DNA from: Bacteroidales bacterium | Lineage (GTDB): Bacteria; Bacteroidota; Bacteroidia; Bacteroidales; VadinHA17 | Direction of reading: 5' to 3' | Assembly (NCBI GenBank): GCA_003518245.1 | Contig: DOZA01000129.1 | Location: 14,960-20,044 of the forward strand | DNA: 5,085 bases | Shown: positions 1 to 5,085 of the stretch, piece after piece | How the letters are laid out: each line of letters opens with the position of its first letter | Numbering within the stretch: position 1 is the stretch's first letter | Notes under the pieces: generated by a model | Told to the model about the DNA's origin: nothing | The model's database searches: none | What the model saw: only the letters and a program-made list of their open reading frames with translations | Program-made: the position numbers and the translations under genes

Positions 1-1936
1 GCTTTTGTGTGGCAAACCGTGAAGAGCCATCCCTCCTGTACGAACCAGTAAGGTAATACCTCTCATCATAATTATAATTAATACGGCCGAAATATCCTTC
101 GGTAGTATAATTATCTTCATATGATGTACTCCTTGTAATAGTCACAAAGTTTATCAGTTCGGTATTATCATCAGCTATCTGCTGGGTTCTTGAACCGCTC
201 AGGTAGTTATACTTGTACGCATATATTTCATGACCTAGTACCGCGTCTATAGTATGAATATCAAACTGTCTGTTATAGGTTAGTAGCTGGTTAAAATTAA
301 TTGAATTAGTGCGCCTATATGTTTTATAGGTCCTTCCGCCAGGTGCTCCATCACCAATAAGAGGGTTGTTATAAAAGGTATTAAAGGAGAACCGCTGGTC
401 TATACTCCCGTTAAGAGTAAATTTGAAATCTTTCAGGAATGTAAATTCAGTATACGTTTTGGCTCCGAGTGTGGAATATAAAATTTCATCTTCATCCCAC
501 CTGATCTCTGCAATACAGTGCCTTCCTGAGCTTGCTCCCCCGGCACGGGTATCATAAATATCAAACTGCCTTTTACCATAATCATTGAGTATATATTCTC
601 CTGTTGTACGATCGAGCAGCCATACAGGGTAAATAGAGCCAATACCGCGAGTAAACCGTATGGGGTTAACAAATGTATTGGTGCTGCCGGTTTGTGCATA
701 ATTCGAGGTCCTGTTAGCAGCATTAAGGTTAAAACCTGTTTCCAGCCAGTCTGTAGCCTGGAAGTTAACATTGGCACGACCTGCAAAACGTCGCAGGTCT
801 GATTCAATGATAAAGCCTTCTTCGTAAAGGTATCCCACTGATACATAATAATCCATACGCTCAGTACCTCCCCGGTAGTTCATATCAATATTCTGGCGCT
901 GTCCTCTTTGTTCAAGTGCTCTCAGCCAGTCAACGGCCTCCTCATAATCTCCCTTGTATGCAGCATTGGGATTAATATTACCGTTAATATCAACTATCTG
1001 GTCATCAGGTACATTAAAAGGATTATACTCACCCAGTTCGTCAAAAATATCAGCTGTTGCTGTCTGGTTGGCAACTGTAACATCGGCGGGGTCATCAACC
1101 CCTGGTATTGCCATACCGTTACGGTATGCTTCCCACAAAATGGGGTAATAATCAAAAGCATCGATCATTTCATATTCGGGTTGTGCCCTGGTAAGCATTC
1201 CATATGATGCATTAACAGTAAACTGGCCCTTCCCCGGCTTACCACGCTTGGTGGTTATAAGTACGACACCGTTGGCTGCCCTGTTACCGTAAAGAGCGGT
1301 TGAAGATGCATCTTTAAGTATAGTAATACTTTCGATATCAACGGGGTTTATGGCACTTATTGATCCTGAATAGGGTACACCATCAACCACATAAAGCGGT
1401 GAATTGGATGCACCATAAGATCCAAATCCCCTCACGCGAATACTCTGGGACGAACCTGGTTGTCCGCTAGCTGCTGTTACCTGCACACCGGGGCTTGCAC
1501 CATCAATGGCAGCTGTAATGTTGCTTATCGGCCTGTTCTCAATCTTGCTCGCGTTAATCTGCGTGGCAGAACCTGTAAAAGCTCCCTTTTTGGCAGTACC
1601 GTAAGCAGTAACAATCACTTCTTCAATACCGAGAACGTCAGGGTGCATTGCCACGTCAATGCTGCGCCTCCCGCCTATTTCCTCTTCTACGGGAGTCATC
1701 CCGATAAAGGAAAACACAAGAGTAGTAGCACTAGAGGGTACTGTAAGAGAATAATTACCGTCAACATCAGTTGTTGTTCCAATAATTGTTCCCTTTACAA
1801 CAACAGATACACCGGGTAATGGCATCCCATCTTCCGATGAGGTCACATTACCGGTCACCGTTATTTCCTGCGCCAGCGCCTGGAAAACAAATAAAGGCGC
1901 CATCACAAGAATTAGTGTAAGTAGAAATTTTCTCAT
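1..1936 (-). CDS. SusC/RagA family TonB-linked outer-membrane protein, N-terminal 645 codons (partial)
   Basis: This is an outer-membrane beta-barrel receptor that, with a SusD-like lipoprotein, imports glycans, peptides or other large ligands using TonB energy. Translation from ATG at 1936 is open to the left edge with no stop. The family usually has about 1000 residues, so roughly the last third is missing. Residues 1-22 form a signal peptide ending ALA before QEITV. Residues 25-100 are a carboxypeptidase-regulatory-like beta-sandwich (GMPLPGVSVVVKGT, then TTTDVDGNYSL). A TonB-box-like stretch follows at 104-118 (IEEVIVTAYGTAKKG), then the plug domain. The plug carries the SusC signature LYVVDGVPYSG at 181-191 and ILKDASSTALYGNRAANG at 206-223. 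From about 235 onward, aromatic beta-strand segments of the barrel run to GSSRFATQK at the edge. There is no N-terminal STN domain, so sigma/anti-sigma signalling through this protein is not indicated. The substrate cannot be deduced. The family call is very secure. Confidence 0.97.
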   Translation of the reverse strand, partial: MRKFLLTLILVMAPLFVFQALAQEITVTGNVTSSEDGMPLPGVSVVVKGTIIGTTTDVDGNYSLTVPSSATTLVFSFIGMTPVEEEIGGRRSIDVAMHPDVLGIEEVIVTAYGTAKKGAFTGSATQINASKIENRPISNITAAIDGASPGVQVTAASGQPGSSQSIRVRGFGSYGASNSPLYVVDGVPYSGSISAINPVDIESITILKDASSTALYGNRAANGVVLITTKRGKPGKGQFTVNASYGMLTRAQPEYEMIDAFDYYPILWEAYRNGMAIPGVDDPADVTVANQTATADIFDELGEYNPFNVPDDQIVDINGNINPNAAYKGDYEEAVDWLRALEQRGQRQNIDMNYRGGTERMDYYVSVGYLYEEGFIIESDLRRFAGRANVNFQATDWLETGFNLNAANRTSNYAQTGSTNTFVNPIRFTRGIGSIYPVWLLDRTTGEYILNDYGKRQFDIYDTRAGGASSGRHCIAEIRWDEDEILYSTLGAKTYTEFTFLKDFKFTLNGSIDQRFSFNTFYNNPLIGDGAPGGRTYKTYRRTNSINFNQLLTYNRQFDIHTIDAVLGHEIYAYKYNYLSGSRTQQIADDNTELINFVTITRSTSYEDNYTTEGYFGRINYNYDERYYLTGSYRRDGSSRFATQK

Positions 1937-1949
1937 AGACTTTTTTTTT
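1937..1949 (-). promoter_or_regulatory. A-rich translation initiation region of the SusC-like gene
   Basis: On the minus strand nine consecutive A residues (1949-1941) followed by GTCT lie directly before the ATG at 1936-1934. No Shine-Dalgarno-like GGAGG is present. Bacteroidota often rely on A-rich leaders instead, and this supports the chosen start, which also gives a clean signal peptide. The homopolymer could also be prone to slippage. Confidence 0.5.
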
Positions 1950-2158
1950 AGGTAAACAATAGGGTTCGTATTTCAGTACAGTTAGTTAAACCTGTGTATC
2001 AATTTTGCAACAAATGGTATAAAAGAAAAAATATGTTTAAGGGTTAAATCTTTCGGTAGGCATGCAATATACTGATAATGTATAGATTAGTGTAATTGAA
2101 ACATTAAGTTTGCACACATTACTAAACACTAAAACTTAGGTGTTTATCTAATAGCTGC

Positions 2159-2182
2159 TGTCCCTGGCATAAACCGGGAACA
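2159..2182. other. Imperfect hairpin in the gap before the SusC-like gene
   Basis: TGTCCCTGG (2159-2167) can pair with CCGGGAACA (2174-2182) around a six-base loop, CATAAA. One pair is mismatched (C2162/A2179) and one is a T/G pair (2165/2176). No T-run follows on either strand, so it is not a typical intrinsic terminator. It could be a leader structure, an operator, or chance. Confidence 0.3.
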
Positions 2183-2228
2183 TAGGAACAATCTTGTTTA
2201 ATCAAAAACTGCAATACTAATTTACAAC

Positions 2229-2247
2229 TTTTTTTATCAAAAAAAAA
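2229..2247. repeat. Low-complexity T7-ATC-A9 inverted repeat
   Basis: Seven T residues (2229-2235), ATC, then nine A residues (2239-2247) form an AT-only inverted repeat with a three-base loop. It resembles a bend or UP-like element, or the U-rich end of a weak terminator, but no G+C stem accompanies it. Low complexity makes chance likely. Confidence 0.3.
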
Positions 2248-2392
2248 TTCTGACATGTTATGTAAAACATATTCGGGATAAAAAATGTCTTTTACTGTCC
2301 TTGAAATTCTTATATATAAAGACGCCGGAATTATATTAACGATGCATAAAGGCCCTGCGAAAAATGGGCTCAGAGTGACTGCAGTCTGGCAA

Positions 2393-3739
2393 TCAGTTTA
2401 TATCAATGATCCTGTGATCAATCAATACAAACAGCAAAGTCAATAATACTGAATAAATAAAGAAGGTTAGAAAAGGAATATACTCACCCGGTTTTATTTT
2501 CATCTTTATCCAGAGATATCCTGCCAGGTACACTTTACTGAGGAAATACACAATGAAGGTTGCCAGTGCAACACCAACAGCCCCGTAATCGATTACCAGC
2601 CACATACTGAGTGATATATTAACCACCAGCTCAAAAATAGCTGCACTCATGACTATACCGGTTCTTTTCTTTCCAATTATAATTGTATTCGGGAACAGAA
2701 GCCTGGGTATAACCAGCATTATATATACCATAAAGATGTCGGCACTTCTCATGAAATCGGGAGTGAACATACGTGGATAGAGCCAACGTGCAAAAAGAAG
2801 TACAAGCATAGACATAGGGAAAAGGTAATGCATCAGGTTCCGTGACTTCTTCTTTATGACATGAAGTGATTCTTTCAATTTTGCCCTTGTCCCGAATTGT
2901 GGCAACATTGCATTGCTTAACCCTGTGTCAAGCATAATAACCACAGGGAATTCCTTGGCTCCATACCTGAATACGGCAAACATCCTGGGATCATCAAAAT
3001 GAGCCGACACAATTATCCCGTCTATATATTGAGCCGATCCGCTTATAAGAGATGTAACTATCAATGGCCATCCCAGTTTCAGATGTTCCTTAATAAAATC
3101 GAAAGATATCCGGAACTCAGAATATCTGATAAGCAAATTTATGAGCCAAACCCACCTTACAATGGTTATTGCCAGTAAGCCGTAAATAGACCACATATAC
3201 CCCTTTCCTGCCAGCACAGGAGTAATGATAAGTATGAGCTGAGCCAGGAAAGTATAAATACCATATTGGAAAATACGGTAAGCACGATTTCTGAGTAGGT
3301 AAATATATTCAATAAGACAAACTGGACTACTGAGAAGCAAATAAAGCAGCAGCAGGTTGAGGTAAGGTGTGTTACCTTTATTGCCATAAACCGAGAAACT
3401 GCTTTTTAAAGCATGGCCTAAAAAGAAGAATAAAAGGCTGAAAGCCAAAAGAAGTAAAAAAGCATTAAATATTTCAGGCGATTTCTCGCTTATATTTTCA
3501 CCTGTACGCCTGAATGATTGGTTACGGTTATATAATGGTAATAACGATTGTATTATTCCCGTTACCCAGAAATAACTCATGAAGCTTGCTATAAACATGA
3601 ACATCTCCCAGGAGCCTATCTCTTCGGGCGTAAGGTGACTTTTGGTAAATATTATACTGACTATAAAAAAAACTACAAACCGTAGTAACTGAAACAGTTG
3701 CAGCCCTGATATATTGTTTATGAATTTTGGTTTTGCCAA
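2393..3739 (-). CDS. Polysaccharide/oligosaccharide flippase-like integral membrane protein (Wzx/MATE-like fold)
   Basis: This 448-residue protein is probably an inner-membrane translocase that flips lipid-linked glycan units for surface polysaccharide assembly. Hydrophobic segments lie near residues 13-33, 45-66, 91-112, 124-148, 155-178, 181-205, 222-246, 254-278, 302-322, 333-352, 361-384, 385-411 and 419-440. That is the 12-14 helix pattern and length of the family. Family-like stretches are FRYGAKEFPVVIMLDTGLSN at 257-276, ending in MLPQFG, and YGAVGVALATFIVYF at 385-399 near the C-terminus. The start is TTG at 3739. An in-frame TAA lies at 3751-3749 with no ATG between, and the first internal ATG (residue 46) would remove the first helix. 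No glycosyltransferase or polymerase gene is visible beside it, so its glycan is unknown. A different MVF/MATE-superfamily exporter remains possible. Confidence 0.85.
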   Translation of the reverse strand: MAKPKFINNISGLQLFQLLRFVVFFIVSIIFTKSHLTPEEIGSWEMFMFIASFMSYFWVTGIIQSLLPLYNRNQSFRRTGENISEKSPEIFNAFLLLLAFSLLFFFLGHALKSSFSVYGNKGNTPYLNLLLLYLLLSSPVCLIEYIYLLRNRAYRIFQYGIYTFLAQLILIITPVLAGKGYMWSIYGLLAITIVRWVWLINLLIRYSEFRISFDFIKEHLKLGWPLIVTSLISGSAQYIDGIIVSAHFDDPRMFAVFRYGAKEFPVVIMLDTGLSNAMLPQFGTRAKLKESLHVIKKKSRNLMHYLFPMSMLVLLFARWLYPRMFTPDFMRSADIFMVYIMLVIPRLLFPNTIIIGKKRTGIVMSAAIFELVVNISLSMWLVIDYGAVGVALATFIVYFLSKVYLAGYLWIKMKIKPGEYIPFLTFFIYSVLLTLLFVLIDHRIIDIN

Positions 3740-3830
3740 TATAATTACTTACTTTACATGAGCGCGAAAAAATAATTGCAGGTAAAAAAAATAGAATTCG
3801 CATCTCTGGTTCTTTTCCAAACAAACCGTG

Positions 3831-3863
3831 TAAAGATAATAATTGAGAAGTGACTAAGGCAAA
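3831..3863 (-). promoter_or_regulatory. Candidate Bacteroidota-type promoter for the flippase-like gene
   Basis: On the minus strand TTTG (3863-3860) is followed, 21 bases on, by TATCTTTA (3838-3831). This matches the Bacteroidota consensus TAnnTTTG at all fixed positions but the last. It would give a leader of about 85-90 bases before the TTG start at 3739. The region is AT-rich and such matches occur by chance, so this is tentative. Confidence 0.3.
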
Positions 3864-3875
3864 AAGCCATAAAAT

Positions 3876-3906
3876 TTTGCAATATTATTTTTTTGCATTT
3901 TCTTTG
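3876..3906 (+). promoter_or_regulatory. Candidate promoter for tRNA-His
   Basis: TTTG (3876-3879) and TTTCTTTG (3899-3906) are separated by 19 bases. This fits the Bacteroidota -33 TTTG and -7 TAnnTTTG pattern with one mismatch (T for A). Transcription would begin a few bases beyond 3906, close to the mature tRNA 5' end at 3919, as expected for a short tRNA leader. The position is good but the sequence match is inexact. Confidence 0.4.
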
Positions 3907-3918
3907 CAGTCCGGATAT

Positions 3919-3993
3919 GGTGAATGTAGCTCAGCTGGTTAGAGCACTGGATTGTGGTTCCAGGGGTCGTGGGTTCGAATCCCATCTTTCACC
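3919..3993 (+). tRNA. tRNA-His (anticodon GTG)
   Basis: This gene decodes histidine codons. A full cloverleaf can be drawn: acceptor 3920-3926 with 3986-3992, D stem GCTC/GAGC (3929-3932, 3942-3945), anticodon stem CTGGA/TCCAG (3947-3951, 3959-3963), and T arm GTGGG-TTCGAAT-CCCAT (3969-3985). The anticodon GTG is at 3954-3956. The extra 5' base G-1 (3919) faces C73 (3993), the identity pair peculiar to histidine tRNAs. Acceptor pair 6:67 is T3925/T3987, a mismatch. The bases after C73 are CTG, so CCA is not encoded and must be added by nucleotidyltransferase. The gene stands alone, and a strong terminator begins a few bases downstream. Confidence 0.97.
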
Positions 3994-4002
3994 CTGACTT
4001 TT

Positions 4003-4033
4003 AAGCCGATACACGCAGTGTACCGGCTTTTTT
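4003..4033 (+). terminator. Rho-independent terminator of tRNA-His
   Basis: The outer stem AAGCCG (4003-4008) pairs with CGGCTT (4024-4029). After one A/C mismatch, the inner stem TACAC (4010-4014) pairs with GTGTA (4018-4022) around the loop GCA. T residues run from 4028 to 4033. The hairpin begins ten bases past the tRNA discriminator, so it should end the tRNA transcript. It forms one arm of the inverted module pair at 3995-4118. Confidence 0.88.
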
Positions 4034-4077
4034 CTTTACAGGGCGTTGAAAGCCTGCTTTCATAAGCTTTGTAAAGG

Positions 4078-4110
4078 AAAAAGCCGATGGCTGCCGGAGG
4101 CAGGCGGCTT
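4078..4110 (-). terminator. Rho-independent terminator of the CcsA-type gene
   Basis: On the minus strand AAGCCG (4110-4105) pairs with CGGCTT (4086-4081). Inside it, CTGCC (4103-4099) pairs with GGCAG (4095-4091) around the loop TCC, with an asymmetric internal bulge of C against CCAT. The T-run covers 4082-4078. It lies about 105 bases past the stop of the cytochrome c biogenesis gene and points the right way to end that transcript before it reads antisense into tRNA-His. Confidence 0.82.
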
Positions 4111-4135
4111 AAAAGTCAGAAGATATTCCCCCAAG

Positions 4136-4170
4136 GGATCACCGACCGAAGGAAGTGAGGGAGGTAATCC
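4136..4170 (-). other. Hairpin in the 3' untranslated region of the CcsA-type gene
   Basis: On the minus strand GGATTACC (4170-4163) pairs with GGTGATCC (4143-4136), giving eight pairs including one G/T, across a 19-base loop. On the plus strand the same position is an A/C mismatch, so the structure is more stable in the minus-strand transcript. No T-run follows. It may be a transcript-stabilising structure or part of a repetitive extragenic element. Confidence 0.4.
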
Positions 4171-4192
4171 ACGACATCTGGTTGTGTCTTAA

Positions 4193-4213
4193 CTTTTATC
4201 TTTTGTCTTTTGA
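4193..4213. repeat. Three tandem heptamers next to the CcsA stop codon
   Basis: CTTTTAT (4193-4199), CTTTTGT (4200-4206) and CTTTTGA (4207-4213) are adjacent seven-base units sharing CTTTT. A partial CTT follows at 4214-4216, overlapping the stop codon at 4217-4215. Read on the minus strand this is an A-rich stretch just after the stop. Tandem units of this kind can change number by replication slippage. Confidence 0.55.
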
Positions 4214-4214
4214 C

Positions 4215-5085
4215 TTATCGAGCAAGTGCTTTTACCATCCTGTTATACCTGCTGTAAGAATAAAAAGACAGAAATACCAGTACTGCAACCGATATATATA
4301 CAAAAGCAGGTATGGGCACAGGGTCACCGCCTGCATATGAATGTAATCCCGACAGGTAATAATTAACCCCGAAATATGTCATTAGAACTGACGAAAAAGC
4401 ATATACTGAGAGTAAATTAAATACAAATATGCTGCTGAGTGCTTTAATATTCTTCGAGTGAATGACAAAGGCATACACTATCACTGAAATGAGTGACCAT
4501 GTTTCCTTTGGATCCCAGCCCCAGTACCTTCCCCAGGATTCATTTGCCCAGACTGCACCAAGGAATGTACCTATTGTTAAGAAATATAATCCCAGTGTAA
4601 GAGTACGGTAATTAATAACTGACAGGTCATCAACTGTTTTCAGTATATGCTTCCTGTTTTTCACCGTATTAAGGGCATAGAGTATCATATTCACCAGTCC
4701 CAGTATAGCTCCAAGGCCAAGGAAGCCATAGCTTGCAGTAATAATTGATACATGAAGTGTCAGCCAGTATGACTGAAGTACGGGCACCAGGTTTGTTATC
4801 TCCGGATCCATGAAACTAAGGTGTGCCACCATCAACGTGAGAGAAGCCAGCACAGCCGTTGCAGCCAGTGTAAGCGAAGACCTCCGGCTGAAAAACAATC
4901 CGGCAAGAACAGTGACCCATGATATACAAAGAAGTGACTCATATCCATTACTCATAGGCGAGTGCCCCGATATATACCATCTTATGCCAAGACCCAAGCT
5001 GTGAAAAAGGAAGCCCAGGAATATTAGTCCTGTCAGTATTTTTACTACGCCTGAATTGTTTCCTGTCCTGCCCCTTATAATCATT
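4215..5085 (-). CDS. ccsA: CcsA/ResC-type cytochrome c biogenesis protein (heme handling), probably partial at its N-terminus
   Basis: This is the CcsA component of System II cytochrome c maturation, which carries heme across the inner membrane and presents it for covalent attachment to apocytochromes. The WWD motif is at residues 179-196 (WANESWGRYWGWDPKETW), numbered from ATG at 5084. H111, H209 and H248 match in order and spacing the P-His1, TM-His2 and P-His2 heme ligands of CcsBA proteins, as I recall them. About eight membrane helices are visible, near 13-36, 48-66, 69-89, 110-137, 161-179, 196-213, 216-240 and 260-279. RWYISGH followed by SNGYES (35-50) is also typical of the family. 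ATG at 5084 lies one base from the window edge. The protein may start there (289 residues) or be the C-terminal half of a longer ResB-ResC (CcsBA) fusion, common in Bacteroidota. The frame ends at TAA 4217-4215, with a terminator about 105 bases beyond. Confidence 0.93.
   Translation of the reverse strand, partial: MIIRGRTGNNSGVVKILTGLIFLGFLFHSLGLGIRWYISGHSPMSNGYESLLCISWVTVLAGLFFSRRSSLTLAATAVLASLTLMVAHLSFMDPEITNLVPVLQSYWLTLHVSIITASYGFLGLGAILGLVNMILYALNTVKNRKHILKTVDDLSVINYRTLTLGLYFLTIGTFLGAVWANESWGRYWGWDPKETWSLISVIVYAFVIHSKNIKALSSIFVFNLLSVYAFSSVLMTYFGVNYYLSGLHSYAGGDPVPIPAFVYISVAVLVFLSFYSYSRYNRMVKALAR

Larger units (their letters stand above)
1937..2392. other. AT-rich intergenic region with no recognisable gene
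   Basis: These 456 bases separate the stop of the flippase-like gene from the start of the SusC-like gene, both on the minus strand. The region should hold the 3' end of the first transcript and the promoter and leader of the second. I found no exact TAnnTTTG box at a fitting distance from a TTTG box. The nearest match upstream of the receptor gene is TACCATTTG at 2019-2011, which has one extra base in its spacer and no convincing -33 partner. Short hairpins are present at 2159-2182, 2229-2247 and 2255-2270. A 4-bp GCCC/GGGC stem at 2352-2369 is too weak to call a terminator. No RNA gene was recognised. Confidence 0.6.
3995..4118. repeat. Inverted pair of terminator modules between convergent genes
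   Basis: The plus-strand sequence TGACTTTTAAGCCG (3995-4008) recurs exactly on the minus strand at 4118-4105. A second block, CGGCTTTTTTCTTTACA (4024-4040), recurs on the minus strand at 4086-4070 with a single difference. The inner stem-loops between these blocks differ completely: TACAC-GCA-GTGTA in one copy and CTGCC-TCC-GGCAG in the other. The copies face each other across a 29-base centre that has its own small GAAAG/CTTTC hairpin (4048-4061). This looks like one terminator module present twice in opposite orientation. Confidence 0.85.

Noticed and set aside
433..846. Open frame of 137 codons on the minus strand
   Set aside because: It lies inside the SusC-like coding region in another frame. 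The SusC frame carries the clear family motifs and is uninterrupted.
908..1207. Plus-strand open frames at 908-1207 and 954-1148
   Set aside because: They are antisense to the plug and early barrel region of the SusC-like gene and show no recognisable protein features.
1460..1819. Plus-strand open frame of 119 codons
   Set aside because: It is antisense to the N-terminal domains of the SusC-like gene. Its Cys- and Ser-rich translation looks like a complement of that gene.
2377..2386. Perfect palindrome GACTGCAGTC just beyond the flippase-like stop codon
   Set aside because: Ten bases with no T-run and no second copy seen nearby. Such a short palindrome is expected by chance.
2285..2446. Plus-strand open frame of 53 codons starting ATG in the gap before the flippase-like gene's 3' end
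   Set aside because: About a third of it is antisense to the flippase-like gene's end. It has no ribosome-binding or promoter signal and no recognisable motif.
3166..3387. Minus-strand open frame of 73 codons
   Set aside because: It is a frame-shifted shadow within the flippase-like gene. Its hydrophobicity is inherited from the real membrane segments.
3528..3824. Minus-strand open frame of 98 codons overlapping the flippase-like start; considered as a frameshifted N-terminal extension
   Set aside because: The flippase-like frame already begins with a family-typical first helix, and the overlapping frame adds nothing similar, so no frameshift is needed.
3969..3993. tRNA 3' end as a possible integration (att) site
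   Set aside because: I see no second copy of the tRNA 3' end in the window and no integrase, so nothing supports an integrated element here.
4155..4340. Plus-strand open frame of 61 codons
   Set aside because: It runs through the structured gap and antisense to the C-terminus of the CcsA-type gene, with no supporting signals.
4810..5004. Plus-strand open frame of 64 codons
   Set aside because: It is antisense to the WWD-family CcsA-type gene, whose frame is strongly supported.

Overview
The window looks like chromosomal DNA of a Bacteroidota member, probably Bacteroidales or Marinilabiliales-like. The reasons are a SusC/RagA-type TonB-linked outer-membrane protein, A-rich leaders rather than strong Shine-Dalgarno sites, promoter-like boxes of the TTTG / TAnnTTTG kind, and a tRNA gene without an encoded CCA. 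This assignment is inferred from gene content. No species-level marker is present.

Layout from left to right. (1) 1-1936, minus strand: the first 645 codons of a SusC/RagA receptor. The gene runs off the left edge, where a SusD-like partner would be expected. (2) 1937-2392: an AT-rich gap without a gene, holding the receptor's leader and some weak hairpins. (3) 2393-3739, minus strand: a complete 448-residue multi-pass membrane protein of the polysaccharide flippase (Wzx/MATE-like) type, which has to start at TTG. (4) 3740-3918: a divergent intergenic region with a candidate promoter in each direction. (5) 3919-3993, plus strand: tRNA-His(GTG). (6) 3994-4214: a compact structured gap. It holds a plus-strand terminator for the tRNA, a minus-strand terminator for the gene on its right, a further hairpin and a short heptamer repeat. 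The two terminators are inverted copies of one module with different inner stem-loops. (7) 4215-5085, minus strand: the CcsA (ResC, WWD-domain) part of a System II cytochrome c heme-attachment protein. It reaches the right edge, so its true N-terminus cannot be decided here.

The four genes do not form one pathway. They are separate units: outer-membrane nutrient uptake, glycan export across the inner membrane, translation, and cytochrome c maturation. I see no defence, mobile or novel multi-gene system. The most unusual sequence is the convergent, inverted terminator pair at 3995-4118 and the structured 3' region beside it.
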